A stretch of DNA of 55,124 bases, from assembly GCA_903870065.1 (NCBI GenBank), contig CAIQBN010000083.1, positions 1 through 55,124 on the forward strand, given 5' to 3'. The stretch's first letter is position 1; each line of letters starts with the position of its first letter. The notes beneath the pieces were generated by a model that saw only the letters and a list, made by a program, of their open reading frames with translations, was not told where the DNA came from and ran no database searches. The DNA is from an uncultured beta proteobacterium (lineage in GTDB: Bacteria; Pseudomonadota; Gammaproteobacteria; Burkholderiales; Burkholderiaceae_C). This document shows positions 16,999 to 27,047 of the stretch, piece by piece. The position numbers were made by a program, and so were the translations under genes.

Positions 16999-18228
16999 TC
17001 AAGATCTATAGTCCGCGTTGATCGTCACATATTCATGACTCAAATCACAGGTCCAAACCGTATCGCTCGCATCACCCCGTCCGAGCTTGACCAAGACAGA
17101 TATTTCGCTTTGTTTCATAACACGTTGACCCTCTGCCTCGAGATACTGTGGATTTCTACCACCGGATGTCGCCACATGCACATCATCGAGAAACAGCTCG
17201 ATTCCGGCTTGATCCAGATCCTCTATGCCGGCGTAGCCCACTGCCGCCAAAATACGTCCCAGATTAGGATCAGAGGCGTAAAAGGCAGTCTTGACAAGAG
17301 GCGAATGGGCAATCGCGTACGCGACTTTTCTGCACTCATCTGCATTCCGCCCACCCTCTACCGAAATCGAAATGAACTTCGTTGCACCCTCGCCATCACG
17401 AACAATCGCTTGTGCTAACTGCCGGGCAACGGTCAACATTGCCAGTTTTAAGGCGTACCCATCAGCACTTTCCAGTGAAATAATCCTTGGATGATTCGCT
17501 CGATTGGAAGCAATCACTATTAGCGAATCATTGGTTGATGTGTCCCCATCCACGGTAACCCGGTTGAAAGATCCTGCGGCTAATTCCAACGCAAGTTGGT
17601 GCATAACCGACTGATCAACACATGCATCGGTCGCGATAAAACCGAGCATCGTCGCCATATTGGGCCTGATCATTCCGGCACCCTTGCTGATCCCCGTAAC
17701 CCGGACGAGCTGTCCACTGATAGAGACCTCCACTCCAAAGGCCTTTGGCACCGTGTCAGTCGTCATAATGCCTTCGGCAGCACGCAACCAATTTCCGGGT
17801 TTTGCATCAGCAATTGCCGCTGCCAAACCCGCTTCGATACGGTCGTTTGGCAATTGCTCCATGATCACGCCGGTCGAAAATGGGAGAATTTGTTCAACGT
17901 CTACTCCAATTTCTCGCGCTAGTTCCTGACAAGTACTTTTTGCTCTGGCTAGCCCCTCCGTCCCGGTGCCAGCATTGGCGTTGCCGGTATTGATCAGCAA
18001 TCCCCGGATCGCCTTCCCACTTGCAAGATGATCCCGACAAATCTGCACGGGTGCTGCACAAAATCGATTGGTGGTAAAAACACCCGAAATAGAAACTCCG
18101 TCATCGAGCAACATGACGGTAAGGTCTTTGCGACCCGTTTTTCGTACGCCTGCCTCAGTAACACCAATACGTACGCCTGAAATAGGGAAAAGTGAGTCGG
18201 GGTCAGGGAAAGGTAAATTGACTGGCAT
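16999..18228 (-). CDS. argJ: Bifunctional ornithine acetyltransferase / N-acetylglutamate synthase
   Basis: Transfers acetyl from N-acetylornithine to glutamate in cyclic arginine synthesis; some members also use acetyl-CoA. 409 residues. The self-processing site is in [17 protein letters not shown], with Thr193 as the expected nucleophile after cleavage. [13 protein letters not shown] and [11 protein letters not shown] also match the family. It starts nine bases after the secA stop. Whether it is mono- or bifunctional cannot be settled from sequence alone. Confidence 0.93.
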   Translation of the reverse strand: MPVNLPFPDPDSLFPISGVRIGVTEAGVRKTGRKDLTVMLLDDGVSISGVFTTNRFCAAPVQICRDHLASGKAIRGLLINTGNANAGTGTEGLARAKSTCQELAREIGVDVEQILPFSTGVIMEQLPNDRIEAGLAAAIADAKPGNWLRAAEGIMTTDTVPKAFGVEVSISGQLVRVTGISKGAGMIRPNMATMLGFIATDACVDQSVMHQLALELAAGSFNRVTVDGDTSTNDSLIVIASNRANHPRIISLESADGYALKLAMLTVARQLAQAIVRDGEGATKFISISVEGGRNADECRKVAYAIAHSPLVKTAFYASDPNLGRILAAVGYAGIEDLDQAGIELFLDDVHVATSGGRNPQYLEAEGQRVMKQSEISVLVKLGRGDASDTVWTCDLSHEYVTINADYRS

Positions 18229-18237
18229 AACTGGCTT

Positions 18238-20997
18238 TCAGGCAAGTTTTCCGTGACAGTGTTTGAACTTCTTGCCACTACCGCAGGGACACGACTCATT
18301 GCGACCAACTCTCGCAAATTGATTGCCGCTAGCAGCTCCCCGAACAGTATCGGAGTCGACCAGCGTTTGGACTTCCCCAGTTTCGGTTGGCGCACTGTAA
18401 GTGACGTTAGCAATGCTCTCGCCCCGACTCTCCATCGCGCTTGCCGCCTCGTCGATTTGTTCGCTGGATTGCACCTTAACAGTCATCAGTATTTTGGTTA
18501 CTTCATTCTTAACCGAGTCAAGCAACTGCCCAAACAGCTCAAATGCTTCCCGCTTATATTCCTGTTTTGGCTGTTTCTGAGCATAACCTCTTAGGTGAAT
18601 ACCTTGACGCAGGTAATCCAAAGAACTCAAGTGATCGCGCCAATGTGTGTCTATGCTTTGTAGCAACACCATTCGCTCAAACTGCGTAAAGTTCGCCTTG
18701 CCAACGAGACTCACTTTCTCGTTGAAAAGTGCGTTTGCCGCAGTCGACACAGTTGAAAACAATTCCTCACCAGTGATTGCGTTGGCTTCTTGTACTTGCT
18801 TCTGTAAATTCAAGTCAATCTGCCACTCATCGAGCAAAACTTTTTGCAGAGCTGCAATTTCCCACTGCTCCTCCACAGATTCTGCAGGCACGTATTGGTG
18901 TACAAGGTCTTGAAAACATCCGTCGCGCAAGGAACCAATTTGCGCCGTTAAATCGTCCGCGTCAAGTATGGCGTTCCTTTGCTGGTAGATGACCTTTCGC
19001 TGATCATTGGATACATCGTCATACTCCAACAATTGCTTTCGCATATCAAAGTTGCGCGCTTCCACCTTGCGCTGTGCACTTTCAATACTCCGTGTAACAA
19101 TTCCCGCTTCAATAGCCTCGCCATCTGGCATCTTCAGGCGATCCATAATGGCCTTGACCCTGTCGCCTGCGAAGATTCGCATCAGGGAATCATCAAGACT
19201 CAGGTAGAAACGCGAAGAACCAGGGTCACCTTGCCTGCCGGACCGACCGCGAAGCTGGTTATCGATCCTTCGGGACTCATGGCGTTCTGTTGCAATAATC
19301 CTCAGACCGCCAAGGGCTTTAACTTGCTCATGGTCGATTTGCCATTGTGCGCGCAACGCATCAATTTTTTGATGCTTTGCGCTGGTGTCCAGCGTTTCGT
19401 CACTTTCTATTGATTCAACTGCTTTTCCGATACTTCCACCCAAAACAATATCAGTGCCGCGACCCGCCATGTTCGTGGCGATCGTAATCATCTTTGCGCG
19501 CCCAGCCTGCGCCACAATTTCTGCTTCTCGGGCATGCTGTTTCGCATTCAGCACTTGATGCGGCAGTCCTTCCTTATCTAATAACTGCGAAATCACCTCC
19601 GAATTCTCAATCGATGTCGTGCCGACCAATACCGGTTGTCCACGTTCGTAGCAGTCTCGAATATCCTGAATTGCGGCGTTGTACTTCTCTCGAGTAGTCT
19701 TGTAGATTCTGTCCAATTGATCTTCCCGACGACTGACTCGATTGGGAGGAATGACGATTGTCTCAAGTCCGTAAATTTCCTGAAACTCATATGCTTCAGT
19801 GTCTGCCGTTCCGGTCATGCCTGCCAGCTTGGAGTAGAGCCGAAAATAGTTTTGAAAAGTAATGGAGGCAAGTGTCTGATTCTCTGCTTGTATGGCGACA
19901 CCTTCTTTGGCTTCAACCGCTTGATGAAGTCCATCGCTCCATCGGCGCCCCGTCATTAACCGCCCAGTAAACTCATCCACAATAATTATTTCACCCTGTT
20001 GAACAACGTAATGTTGATCGCGGTGATATAGGTTGTTAGCCCTTAGTGCAGCATACAAGTGATGCATCAGTGTGATATTGGCAGGGTCATACAAAGAAGC
20101 ACCAGGCGGTATCAGCCCCATCTCGGCAAAAATACGCTCGGCGCTTTCATGACCCTGCTCTGTCAGGAATACTTGATGACTCTTTTCGTCCAGTGTGAAG
20201 TCGCCTGGTTTGGTTACACCTTCACCGGTGCGTGGGTCGGCTTCGCCCTCTTGGCGTTGCAATTGTGGTGCGGCTTTGTTGATCGCCAGGTATAAGTCGG
20301 TGTGATCCTCGGCTTGTCCACTGATGATCAATGGAGTTCGCGCCTCATCAATCAGAATAGAGTCCACCTCATCCACGATGGCATAGTTCAATCCACGTTG
20401 TACTCGGTCCCCCGCCTCGTACACCATATTGTCACGAAGATAATCAAATCCAAACTCATTGTTCGTGCCGTACGTAATGTCGGCACGGTATGCCGCCTGT
20501 TTTTCCTCACGCGGCATTTGAGGTAGGTTCACGCCTACCGACAGGCCCAGAAAGTTGTAGAGGCGCCCCATCCACTGGGCATCCCTGCTTGCCAGGTAGT
20601 CATTTACCGTTACGACATGTACCCCCTTGCCCAGTAAAGCATTTAGATAAACTGGCAAGGTTGCTGTGAGAGTTTTACCCTCACCTGTCCCCATTTCTGA
20701 GATTTTCCCGTAATGCAACGACATTCCACCCGAAAGTTGTACATCGAAATGACGCATTTTCATCACGCGTTTCGAACCCTCGCGCACAATCGCAAACGCT
20801 TCTGGAAGTAGTGAATCGAGTGATTCGCCTTTTTCCAGCCGCTCTTTGAATTCCTGCGTCTTGCCACGAAGCACATCGTCCGACAGTTGCTCGAACTGCG
20901 CCTCCAGTGCATTGACTCGAGTAACACCAGCGCGGTACTGTTTGAGCAAACGGTCATTGCGGCTGCCGAAAATTTTGGTGAGAATGTTGATGGCCAT
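18238..20997 (-). CDS. secA: Preprotein translocase ATPase SecA
   Basis: Motor ATPase that pushes preproteins through SecYEG. 919 residues from the ATG at 20997; the open frame extends 15 codons upstream, but [21 protein letters not shown] is the family start. Walker A is [21 protein letters not shown] in part, and Walker B is [23 protein letters not shown] in part. Helicase motifs include [14 protein letters not shown] and [17 protein letters not shown]. The extreme C-terminus [14 protein letters not shown] is the zinc SEC-C motif that binds SecB and lipids. All expected domains are present. Confidence 0.97.
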   Translation of the reverse strand: MAINILTKIFGSRNDRLLKQYRAGVTRVNALEAQFEQLSDDVLRGKTQEFKERLEKGESLDSLLPEAFAIVREGSKRVMKMRHFDVQLSGGMSLHYGKISEMGTGEGKTLTATLPVYLNALLGKGVHVVTVNDYLASRDAQWMGRLYNFLGLSVGVNLPQMPREEKQAAYRADITYGTNNEFGFDYLRDNMVYEAGDRVQRGLNYAIVDEVDSILIDEARTPLIISGQAEDHTDLYLAINKAAPQLQRQEGEADPRTGEGVTKPGDFTLDEKSHQVFLTEQGHESAERIFAEMGLIPPGASLYDPANITLMHHLYAALRANNLYHRDQHYVVQQGEIIIVDEFTGRLMTGRRWSDGLHQAVEAKEGVAIQAENQTLASITFQNYFRLYSKLAGMTGTADTEAYEFQEIYGLETIVIPPNRVSRREDQLDRIYKTTREKYNAAIQDIRDCYERGQPVLVGTTSIENSEVISQLLDKEGLPHQVLNAKQHAREAEIVAQAGRAKMITIATNMAGRGTDIVLGGSIGKAVESIESDETLDTSAKHQKIDALRAQWQIDHEQVKALGGLRIIATERHESRRIDNQLRGRSGRQGDPGSSRFYLSLDDSLMRIFAGDRVKAIMDRLKMPDGEAIEAGIVTRSIESAQRKVEARNFDMRKQLLEYDDVSNDQRKVIYQQRNAILDADDLTAQIGSLRDGCFQDLVHQYVPAESVEEQWEIAALQKVLLDEWQIDLNLQKQVQEANAITGEELFSTVSTAANALFNEKVSLVGKANFTQFERMVLLQSIDTHWRDHLSSLDYLRQGIHLRGYAQKQPKQEYKREAFELFGQLLDSVKNEVTKILMTVKVQSSEQIDEAASAMESRGESIANVTYSAPTETGEVQTLVDSDTVRGAASGNQFARVGRNESCPCGSGKKFKHCHGKLA

Positions 20998-21161
20998 GAA
21001 TGCAAGACTGGCCTGTTCCCACGATGGGTAACAGAGCAGCACAGTCCTTCTACTAGTCTAAGGAAGTTGGGATATTCTGGCGAAACACAACCTCTATGGA
21101 GGCTGTTTTGTCACGAAGAATCAAGTAGGTGATTTTACCTTTGCAAATTGAGCAATGCGAT

Positions 21162-22139
21162 CTATTTACCCTTCGTTGAAAGTGATACAGCAGAGCTAGA
21201 AAGTGTGGCTTGACTTGCGGCCGGCGCAATTAAATTTCGGCCTGCGTTCAAGAATTTTTGTGGATCCTGAGGAATGCCTTGCACCAGCACTTCAAAGTGT
21301 AGGTGTGGACCTGTTGAACGTCCTGTGTTTCCAACCTCGGCAATCTTTTGCCCTCTTTTTACTAAATCGCCTCTTTTGACCGCCACTTTAGAGGAGTGAG
21401 CGTAACGTGAAATTAGCTCATTGCCGTGATCGATTTCCACGATGTTGCCATATTCCGGCTGATATTCCTGGGTCACCACGACCCCACCGGCGGCTGCAGT
21501 GATTGCCGTACCGGGAGTCGCGGGAAAGTCCAAACCCGTATGCAACGCAGATCGACCCGTAATCGGATCGATCCGCCATCCAAAAACTGAACCTAGATTG
21601 GCATTCAAAACAGGGCTTTGCGTTGGCACCATCATTTTTTTTATCTTTTGTTCGAACAACCGAGATTCAAGCACCGTCAACAAGTCGGCACTTTGCCCCG
21701 CCACTTCATCAAGCTCATGTAGCGTTTCACGCAATTCAATCAGTGATAGCGCCCTCCCCAACACCAAGCGTCCGCCCTGCCCCGGCTTCACCTTTATTTC
21801 GGCTGGGTTCATACCAGCCAATCCTGACACCCGCTCCCCCAAGGACTCTAATTGAACCATCTTGGCCTGCATTTCGCCCAATTTCTTGGCCATAAACTCG
21901 ATGTTCTCGCGCAAAAAACGATCGCGCTGGGCAAACTCGTCCTTGACAACTAATCGTACGAGCGATCCAATAATTGGCCAACCTTCGCGGGCACCTTTAA
22001 GGAAGACCCAGTGATAAAGGGCTGCCGAACAAAGCATGAGTCCAATTGACAACATGAAGATGGCAATTAAAAGCTTTGTCCCACTCAAATGAACAGCACG
22101 ACTCTTAATCAGCCAGGCGTCCGTGATAATCAATTGCAT
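21162..22139 (-). CDS. M23 family metallopeptidase (LytM domain), membrane anchored
   Basis: 326 residues from the ATG at 22139, chosen because AAGGA lies eight bases upstream. One transmembrane helix near residues 20-45 (LLIAIFMLSIGLMLCSAALY) puts the rest in the periplasm. Residues about 75-165 are likely coiled coil. The C-terminal LytM domain has HTGLDFP with the first zinc His/Asp and GPHLHFEV with the second His pair, plus the GYGNxVxIDHG-like segment YGNIVEIDHG. It probably trims peptidoglycan or activates an amidase. A peptidase of this kind between secA and a DUF721 gene is usual in Burkholderiales. Its start is only 13 bases from the divergent start at 22153. Confidence 0.88.
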   Translation of the reverse strand: MQLIITDAWLIKSRAVHLSGTKLLIAIFMLSIGLMLCSAALYHWVFLKGAREGWPIIGSLVRLVVKDEFAQRDRFLRENIEFMAKKLGEMQAKMVQLESLGERVSGLAGMNPAEIKVKPGQGGRLVLGRALSLIELRETLHELDEVAGQSADLLTVLESRLFEQKIKKMMVPTQSPVLNANLGSVFGWRIDPITGRSALHTGLDFPATPGTAITAAAGGVVVTQEYQPEYGNIVEIDHGNELISRYAHSSKVAVKRGDLVKRGQKIAEVGNTGRSTGPHLHFEVLVQGIPQDPQKFLNAGRNLIAPAASQATLSSSAVSLSTKGK

Positions 22140-22152
22140 TCGTATTTCCTTC

Positions 22153-22473
22153 ATGCCACGGCAAATGACCCGCCGCAATCACTCAGTCACGCTTCAACAA
22201 GCAACACAAGATTCGCCAACGTTAGCGCGGCTGACTCTGCTCGCAGCAGAGTCGACCGCCAGACTTAAGTCAATCGAAGCACTCATTCCAGTAACCCTAA
22301 GACCATTCGTTCGCTCTGGACCGATAGAGGGGCCAGTTTGGTGTTTGATCATCGACAACAATGCTGTAGCGTCCAAGGTTCGCCAACTGCTGCCAGCATT
22401 TGAATCCCAACTTTGCGTTAGCGGTTGGGACAACATTTCGATTCGCTTAAGAGTACACAGCCGACAAAAGTGA
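22153..22473 (+). CDS. DUF721 / DciA-like protein
   Basis: 106 residues from the ATG at 22153, or 102 from the next ATG. The DUF721 core is visible: LTLLAAESTARLKSIEALIPVTLRPFV followed by PVWCLIIDNNAVASKVRQLLPAFESQL. This resembles the KH-like domain of DciA, which loads the replicative helicase in bacteria lacking DnaC. The protein is short and lacks an N-terminal extension. It is divergent from the M23 gene and read alone; 214 bases with no recognised gene separate it from the tRNA terminator. A DciA role is inferred only from family and neighbourhood. Confidence 0.75.
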   Translation: MPRQMTRRNHSVTLQQATQDSPTLARLTLLAAESTARLKSIEALIPVTLRPFVRSGPIEGPVWCLIIDNNAVASKVRQLLPAFESQLCVSGWDNISIRLRVHSRQK

Positions 22474-22687
22474 AAAGCCGACAACAAATTCCAACACGCG
22501 ACAGTCTAAACCTACAAGCCTAGATGCAGCAAAAGGAACAATCTTCCGAGTAACACCCTGCATTTTAGTTGACGGAAATCGAGCAGAATCGTATTCGATA
22601 GTTTTCTGTTTTTGCCCCTACAGCAAACAACACGTCGTTCCGCGCGCCTATCGCCCGGCACGCCACGCAAATCGAACAGGCTAGCGT

Positions 22688-22726
22688 AAAGAAAAATGCC
22701 GCCGAAGTTTCTGACTTGGGCGGCAT
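22688..22726 (-). terminator. Intrinsic terminator of tRNA-Thr (and sspB) transcript
   Basis: On the minus strand a perfect 8-bp stem (atgccgcc 22696-22703 with ggcggcat 22719-22726, plus coordinates) encloses an inner aagt/actt stem and is followed by TTTTTCTTT. It lies 11 bases past the tRNA 3' end. Confidence 0.85.
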
Positions 22727-22737
22727 AAGCAATTGAA

Positions 22738-22813
22738 TGGTGCCGATTATCGGATTCGAACTGATGACCTACCGCTTACAAGGCGGTTGCTCTACCAACT
22801 GAGCTAAATCGGC
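22738..22813 (-). tRNA. tRNA-Thr (anticodon TGT)
   Basis: Complete cloverleaf on the minus strand, 76 bases. Acceptor stem GCCGATT/AATCGGC, discriminator A and encoded CCA. The D-arm contains TAGCTCAGTTGGTAGAGCA. Anticodon stem ACCGC/GCGGT has loop CTTGTAA, giving anticodon TGT (reads ACA and ACG). The T-arm is CAGTTCGAATCCG-like. It resembles E. coli tRNA-Thr. It lies 61 bases after the sspB stop and is followed by a strong intrinsic terminator. Confidence 0.97.
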
Positions 22814-22874
22814 ACGTCTCGTATTCTACATCACTTCGAATACCACATCCGGTCACTGGACAACAAACACCTTC

Positions 22875-23348
22875 CTACTTGACACGAATAAGCGATGGTT
22901 TGCCTCCACTTGGCGGGCGCGGAAAATCTGGGCCTTTGTCAGACAAATTGTTGGTCGCCACGGGCATCAGTCCGGTTGGCGGATTGGATTCAATGGAAGT
23001 GATTTGGTCAGCGGCACTTGCCGTTGCCAACATTGGAAACGCCATGCCCTGCCCATTCTCACGCGCATAAATTGCCACCACCCTGCCGACAGGCACCAAA
23101 ATATCCCGGGCAACCCCACCGAATCTCCCTTTGAATTGAATGAACTCATTACCCATATCCAAAGAACTCGTTGCGTCAATGCTGATATTTAAAACGATTT
23201 CTCCATCCTTAACATATTCATTCGGTACCCGCACTGTCTCGTCGACCAGAACGGCAATGAAAGGCGTCAGTCCGTTGTCTGAACACCATTCATAAATGGC
23301 GCGCAGAAGATATGGACGGGTTGATCCGTGGGCTGTGGCGTCGAGCAT
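22875..23348 (-). CDS. sspB: ClpXP protease specificity-enhancing factor SspB
   Basis: Adaptor that delivers ssrA-tagged and other substrates to ClpXP. 157 residues from the ATG at 23348; a TTG six codons upstream is less likely. The SspB fold is recognisable: TRPYLLRAIYEWCSDNGLTPFIAV, VRVPNEYVKDGEIVLNIS and FKGRFGGVARDILVPVGRVVAIYARENGQGMAF in pieces. A linker and a C-terminal basic/hydrophobic tail follow, ending GGKPSLIRVK, the ClpX-docking motif type. It lies directly downstream of sspA, as in most proteobacteria. Confidence 0.93.
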   Translation of the reverse strand: MLDATAHGSTRPYLLRAIYEWCSDNGLTPFIAVLVDETVRVPNEYVKDGEIVLNISIDATSSLDMGNEFIQFKGRFGGVARDILVPVGRVVAIYARENGQGMAFPMLATASAADQITSIESNPPTGLMPVATNNLSDKGPDFPRPPSGGKPSLIRVK

Positions 23349-23366
23349 ATATCTAGCCTGTGGCAA

Positions 23367-23978
23367 TTACTTACGCATCACCTTTTCAGATGGAGTCAAA
23401 GCCTCAATGTACGCCGGCCGCGAGAAAATACGTTCGGCGTACTTCAACAACGGAGCTGCATTTTTGCTCAAATCAATGCCGTAGAAATCCAAGCGCCACA
23501 GTAGGGGGGCAATCGCCACATCCAGCATGGAAAAGTTATCGCCCAGCATATACTTATTTTTGAGGAAAACTGGTGCCAGTTGCGTCAGTCGGTCTCGTAT
23601 GTGGGACCGTGCCTTGTCAAGAGCTTTGTCATTTCCCTTGGAACTTCGAGCTTCCAAGGTCGAAACATGAACGAATAGCTCCTTCTCGAAATTGAGCAAA
23701 AACAATCGAACTCGAGCTCTATCAACCGGATCACCCGGCATCAACTGAGGATGTGGAAAGCGCTCGTCAATGTATTCGTTGATGATGTTTGACTCATACA
23801 AAATCAAATCACGCTCGACCAAAATAGGTACTTGGCCATAGGGATTCATCACACTGATGTCTTCGGGCTTGTTGTACAAGTCGACATCGCGAATCTCGAA
23901 ATCCATACCTTTCTCGAAAAGTACAAATCGGCAACGATGAGAAAAAGGGCAGGTCGTTCCTGAATACAGCACCATCAT
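23367..23978 (-). CDS. sspA: Stringent starvation protein A
   Basis: Glutathione-S-transferase-fold protein that binds RNA polymerase in E. coli and alters promoter use under starvation and acid stress. 203 residues. The N-terminal thioredoxin-like domain is MVLYSGTTCPFSHRCRFVLFEKGMDFEIRDVD in pieces, then NPYGQVPILVERDLILYESNIINEYIDERFPHP in pieces; the remainder is the helical GST C-domain. The ATG at 23978 has TAGGAG ahead of it, directly after a terminator, so sspA-sspB-tRNA form a separate transcript from petABC. Confidence 0.93.
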   Translation of the reverse strand: MMVLYSGTTCPFSHRCRFVLFEKGMDFEIRDVDLYNKPEDISVMNPYGQVPILVERDLILYESNIINEYIDERFPHPQLMPGDPVDRARVRLFLLNFEKELFVHVSTLEARSSKGNDKALDKARSHIRDRLTQLAPVFLKNKYMLGDNFSMLDVAIAPLLWRLDFYGIDLSKNAAPLLKYAERIFSRPAYIEALTPSEKVMRK

Positions 23979-23989
23979 GGCGAAAGACT

Positions 23990-24031
23990 CCTAAAAATTA
24001 AAAAGAGTGGGATGCTGCTGCAACCCACTCT
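23990..24031 (-). terminator. Intrinsic terminator after petC
   Basis: Minus-strand stem AGAGTGGG/CCCACTCT (plus 24024-24031 and 24004-24011), perfect over eight pairs with a 12-base loop, followed by TTTTTAATTTTT. It separates petABC from sspAB. Confidence 0.88.
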
Positions 24032-24086
24032 GAGACAACAGACTTGCAAAAATGAAGGTGCAGTCTTGTCGGCGACAAAACTTGAA

Positions 24087-24845
24087 TTACTTGACGTCTT
24101 TCCAATAGGCTGCGTTGAGCCGCCAAGCGAAGAAGGTCATGATAAGCAAGAACAACACGACCCCGAAACCCACTCGTACCCGGGTGTTCTTAGCTGGCTC
24201 AGCCATCCACTGAAGGTAGCTTACCAAGTCACCCACCGCTTGATCATATTGTTCGGGAGCCATCGTGCCCGGAGTCAATTGCTCCCAGCCTTTCAGAACC
24301 TGTAATGAATGACCGTGCTCCGAAACAGTCTCAAAGACCGGAGCGCGCTTGCCCTGCAATTCCCACAATGCGTGTGGCATGCCTACACTTGGAAACGCCA
24401 AATTGTTCCAGCCTGTTGCCTTGGTATCGTCAGGATAGTATGTCCGTAAATAGGTGTACAAATAATCCGCACCCGTGCCTTGTCCTTGCGCAGAGCGAGA
24501 ACGTGCGATAACGGTCAAATCCGGCGGATTGCCGCCAAACCAATCCTTCGCCTGCCGTGGATCAATTGCCGCTTTCATTGTGTCGCCCACCTTTTCAGTT
24601 GTGAAAAGAAGGTTGTCTTTGATCTGCTGCTCAGTCAATCCAATATCGCGCAATCGATTGAACCGCATAAACGCGGCCGAATGGCAATTCAAACAGTAAT
24701 TAACGAAAATTTTGGCGCCATTTTGCAAGGCAACCAGGTCATTAGTTCGATCGGGCGCCCGATCCCACGGAATACCACCTGTGTTGGCATGAGCACCGAC
24801 CACAAAGCCAAACGCTGTCAGCAAAGTTAACAATACTTTTTTCAT
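24087..24845 (-). CDS. petC: Ubiquinol-cytochrome c reductase cytochrome c1 subunit
   Basis: Periplasmic heme c subunit of the bc1 complex, passing electrons from the Rieske protein to soluble cytochrome c. 252 residues from the ATG at 24845, with GGAG upstream. A signal peptide (KKVLLTLLTAFGFVVGAHA) is followed by the heme-binding CLNCHS around residue 50, with axial Met expected near the later PSVGMPHALW. A C-terminal membrane anchor (VGFGVVLFLLIMTFFAWRL) ends the protein. Third gene of petABC, 16 bases after petB. Confidence 0.95.
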   Translation of the reverse strand: MKKVLLTLLTAFGFVVGAHANTGGIPWDRAPDRTNDLVALQNGAKIFVNYCLNCHSAAFMRFNRLRDIGLTEQQIKDNLLFTTEKVGDTMKAAIDPRQAKDWFGGNPPDLTVIARSRSAQGQGTGADYLYTYLRTYYPDDTKATGWNNLAFPSVGMPHALWELQGKRAPVFETVSEHGHSLQVLKGWEQLTPGTMAPEQYDQAVGDLVSYLQWMAEPAKNTRVRVGFGVVLFLLIMTFFAWRLNAAYWKDVK

Positions 24846-24861
24846 TTTTACAGTCTCCGAC

Positions 24862-26265
24862 TCAATGAGCAGCAAAATTGACCCGGGTTGGCACAGTCTT
24901 AGCCTCCCCTAGTCGACTCCACCACGGCATCAAAAGGAAGAAGCCGAAGTAAAACAATGTTCCGACTTGCGACACGCGCTCACCAATCGCTGATGGCGGC
25001 TGCGTCCCGAGGTACGCCAATATGACAAAGTTGATCACGAACACGCCATAAAGGTACTTGTGCCAATCTGGACGGTAACGTATCGACTTGACTGGGCAAT
25101 AATCCAACCAGGGCAGGAAAAACAGAATCACCACTGCACCGCCCATTGCCACTACGCCCCAAAATTTAGCGTCGATAGACATCATCATGGCCGATGTGGC
25201 CAAGGCCGCCACCACAATCACTATTTTAAAAATTGCAGGCAACTTGAAACGGGCAATGCTAAACAGCGCAGCGCCGATCACACAAGCAATCAGCACATAA
25301 AGCATCTCATCCGTAATCGCACGCAACATAGAGTAGAAAGGAGTGAAATACCACACTGGCGCGATATGCAGCGGCGTCTTCAACGGATCGGCGGGAATAA
25401 AGTTGTTGTATTCAAGGAAGTACCCGCCGAACTCCGGAGCAAAAAAGATAACAGCGGAAAAAACCAGCAGAAACATGCATACAGCAAAAATATCATGCAC
25501 TGAGTAATATGGATGAAATGGGATGCCGTCCAATGGAATTCCATTCGCGTCCTTGGTAGCCTTGATTTCAATACCATCCGGATTGTTGGAGCCCACGTCG
25601 TGCAAGGCCATCAAGTGGGCAACTACCAAACCAAGAAGAACGAGGGGTACAGCAATCACGTGGAAGCTGAAAAAACGATTCAGCGTTGCATCGCCAACAA
25701 CATAGTCACCACGGATCAGCAACGCCAAATCCGGGCCAACAAATGGAACCGCGGCAAAGAGGTTAACAATGACCTGCGCTCCCCAATAGCTCATTTGCCC
25801 CCACGGTAACAAGTAGCCCATAAACGCCTCTGCCATCAGGCACAGGAAAATGGCGCAACCAAAAACCCAAACGAGTTCGCGCGGTTTTCTGTAGCTGCCA
25901 TATAACAAGCCACGGAACATATGCAAGTAAACCACAACAAAAAACGCAGACGCACCTGTGGAATGCATGTAGCGAATCAGCCACCCCCAAGGCACATCTC
26001 GCATGATGTACTCGACAGATCCAAAGGCTAAGGCGGCGTCAGGCTTGTAGTGCATGACCAAAAAAATGCCGGTAACGATCTGAATGACCAAGACCAGCAT
26101 CGCCAGCGAACCAAAGATGTACCAGAAGTTAAAGTTCTTTGGAGCGTAATACTCCGACATGTGCACCTTGTACATGTCGAACGCCGTTGGCAAGCGATTC
26201 TCAAACCAGTTGGTTAGCTTTGCGCCAGCGGATGCATTGGGGGAAATTTCCTTGAATTCAGCCAT
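24862..26265 (-). CDS. petB: Ubiquinol-cytochrome c reductase cytochrome b
   Basis: Membrane core of the bc1 complex carrying hemes bL and bH and both quinone sites. 467 residues, the full-length proteobacterial form with eight or more transmembrane helices. GYLLPWGQMSYWGAQVI, the Qo-site region of helix C-cd, is clear, as are paired heme histidines in MHSTGASAFFVVVYLHMFRG and FFSFHVIAVPLVLLGLVVAHLMALH (in pieces). The PDPLKTPxHI-like Qo motif is present as PADPLKTPLHIAPVWYF, with the usual PEW replaced by PVW. Confidence 0.95.
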   Translation of the reverse strand: MAEFKEISPNASAGAKLTNWFENRLPTAFDMYKVHMSEYYAPKNFNFWYIFGSLAMLVLVIQIVTGIFLVMHYKPDAALAFGSVEYIMRDVPWGWLIRYMHSTGASAFFVVVYLHMFRGLLYGSYRKPRELVWVFGCAIFLCLMAEAFMGYLLPWGQMSYWGAQVIVNLFAAVPFVGPDLALLIRGDYVVGDATLNRFFSFHVIAVPLVLLGLVVAHLMALHDVGSNNPDGIEIKATKDANGIPLDGIPFHPYYSVHDIFAVCMFLLVFSAVIFFAPEFGGYFLEYNNFIPADPLKTPLHIAPVWYFTPFYSMLRAITDEMLYVLIACVIGAALFSIARFKLPAIFKIVIVVAALATSAMMMSIDAKFWGVVAMGGAVVILFFLPWLDYCPVKSIRYRPDWHKYLYGVFVINFVILAYLGTQPPSAIGERVSQVGTLFYFGFFLLMPWWSRLGEAKTVPTRVNFAAH

Positions 26266-26276
26266 GTTTCTATTCC

Positions 26277-26891
26277 TCAGGCTTTCTTATCTTCACCGAT
26301 CAGCAACTTGCTGTCAGAGAGAAACATATGTGGTGGCACCTCGAGATTGTCTGGAGCTGGTTTGTTCTTGAAAACCCGTCCCGCAAAATCAAAGGTTGAA
26401 CCGTGGCAAGGGCAAAGGAATCCGCCTTGCCAGTCATCCGGCAATGATGGCTGAGCACCTGTCTGAAATTTATCTGACGGTGAGCAACCCAAATGCGTGC
26501 AGATACCGACCGCGACGAAATACTCGGGCTTGATGGAGCGACCTTCGTTACGCGCGTACTCGGGGGTAAATTCAGACGGCTTGCGTTTGGACTCAGGGTC
26601 AGCCAACTGGGAGGTTAGCTTTCCCAATGTCGCCAACTGTTCAGGCGTGCGCCGCACGATCCAAACTGGTTTACCGCGCCATTCGACAGTCAATTTCTCG
26701 CCTGGCTTCATGCCACCGATGTCGACTTCGACCGCAGCGCCGGCCGCCTTGGCACGTTCGGAGGGCTGAAATGTACTAATGAATGGAATTGCGGCTGCAC
26801 CGACGCCCACAGCACCAGCACAGCTGGAGGCGATCAGCCAAGTTCGCTTATTGGGGTCGGACGGTTGGATGTCGACAAGGCTTGCACTCAT
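26277..26891 (-). CDS. petA: Ubiquinol-cytochrome c reductase Rieske iron-sulfur subunit
   Basis: Rieske [2Fe-2S] protein of the bc1 complex. 204 residues from the ATG at 26891, preceded by GAGGA; a start four codons upstream is open but lacks support. The N-terminal twin-arginine-like feature is weak (NKRTWLIASS); a transmembrane helix follows (AGAVGVGAAAIPFIS). Cluster ligands are CTHLGC and CPCHGSTFD, with both Cys and both His present. First gene of petABC. A TACAAT hexamer at 26934-26939 on the minus strand may be its -10, without a good -35. Confidence 0.94.
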   Translation of the reverse strand: MSASLVDIQPSDPNKRTWLIASSCAGAVGVGAAAIPFISTFQPSERAKAAGAAVEVDIGGMKPGEKLTVEWRGKPVWIVRRTPEQLATLGKLTSQLADPESKRKPSEFTPEYARNEGRSIKPEYFVAVGICTHLGCSPSDKFQTGAQPSLPDDWQGGFLCPCHGSTFDFAGRVFKNKPAPDNLEVPPHMFLSDSKLLIGEDKKA

Positions 26892-27047
26892 GAGAATCCT
26901 CAATGAACAGACTACTTACTAGGGTAACCAATGATTGTAGCTGACAGACTGGCCACGTTCAGGTTGCCCATATGAGGAGAAAGCAGCAATCGCCACCACG
27001 GGGTTTTCAGTGATACTCCTGACTTCAATTGGCAGGAGCTTACAACT

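Noticed and set aside
22474-22687. Possible lpxC or other gene after the DUF721 gene
   Set aside because: No open frame with recognisable content; the stretch only leads up to the tRNA terminator.
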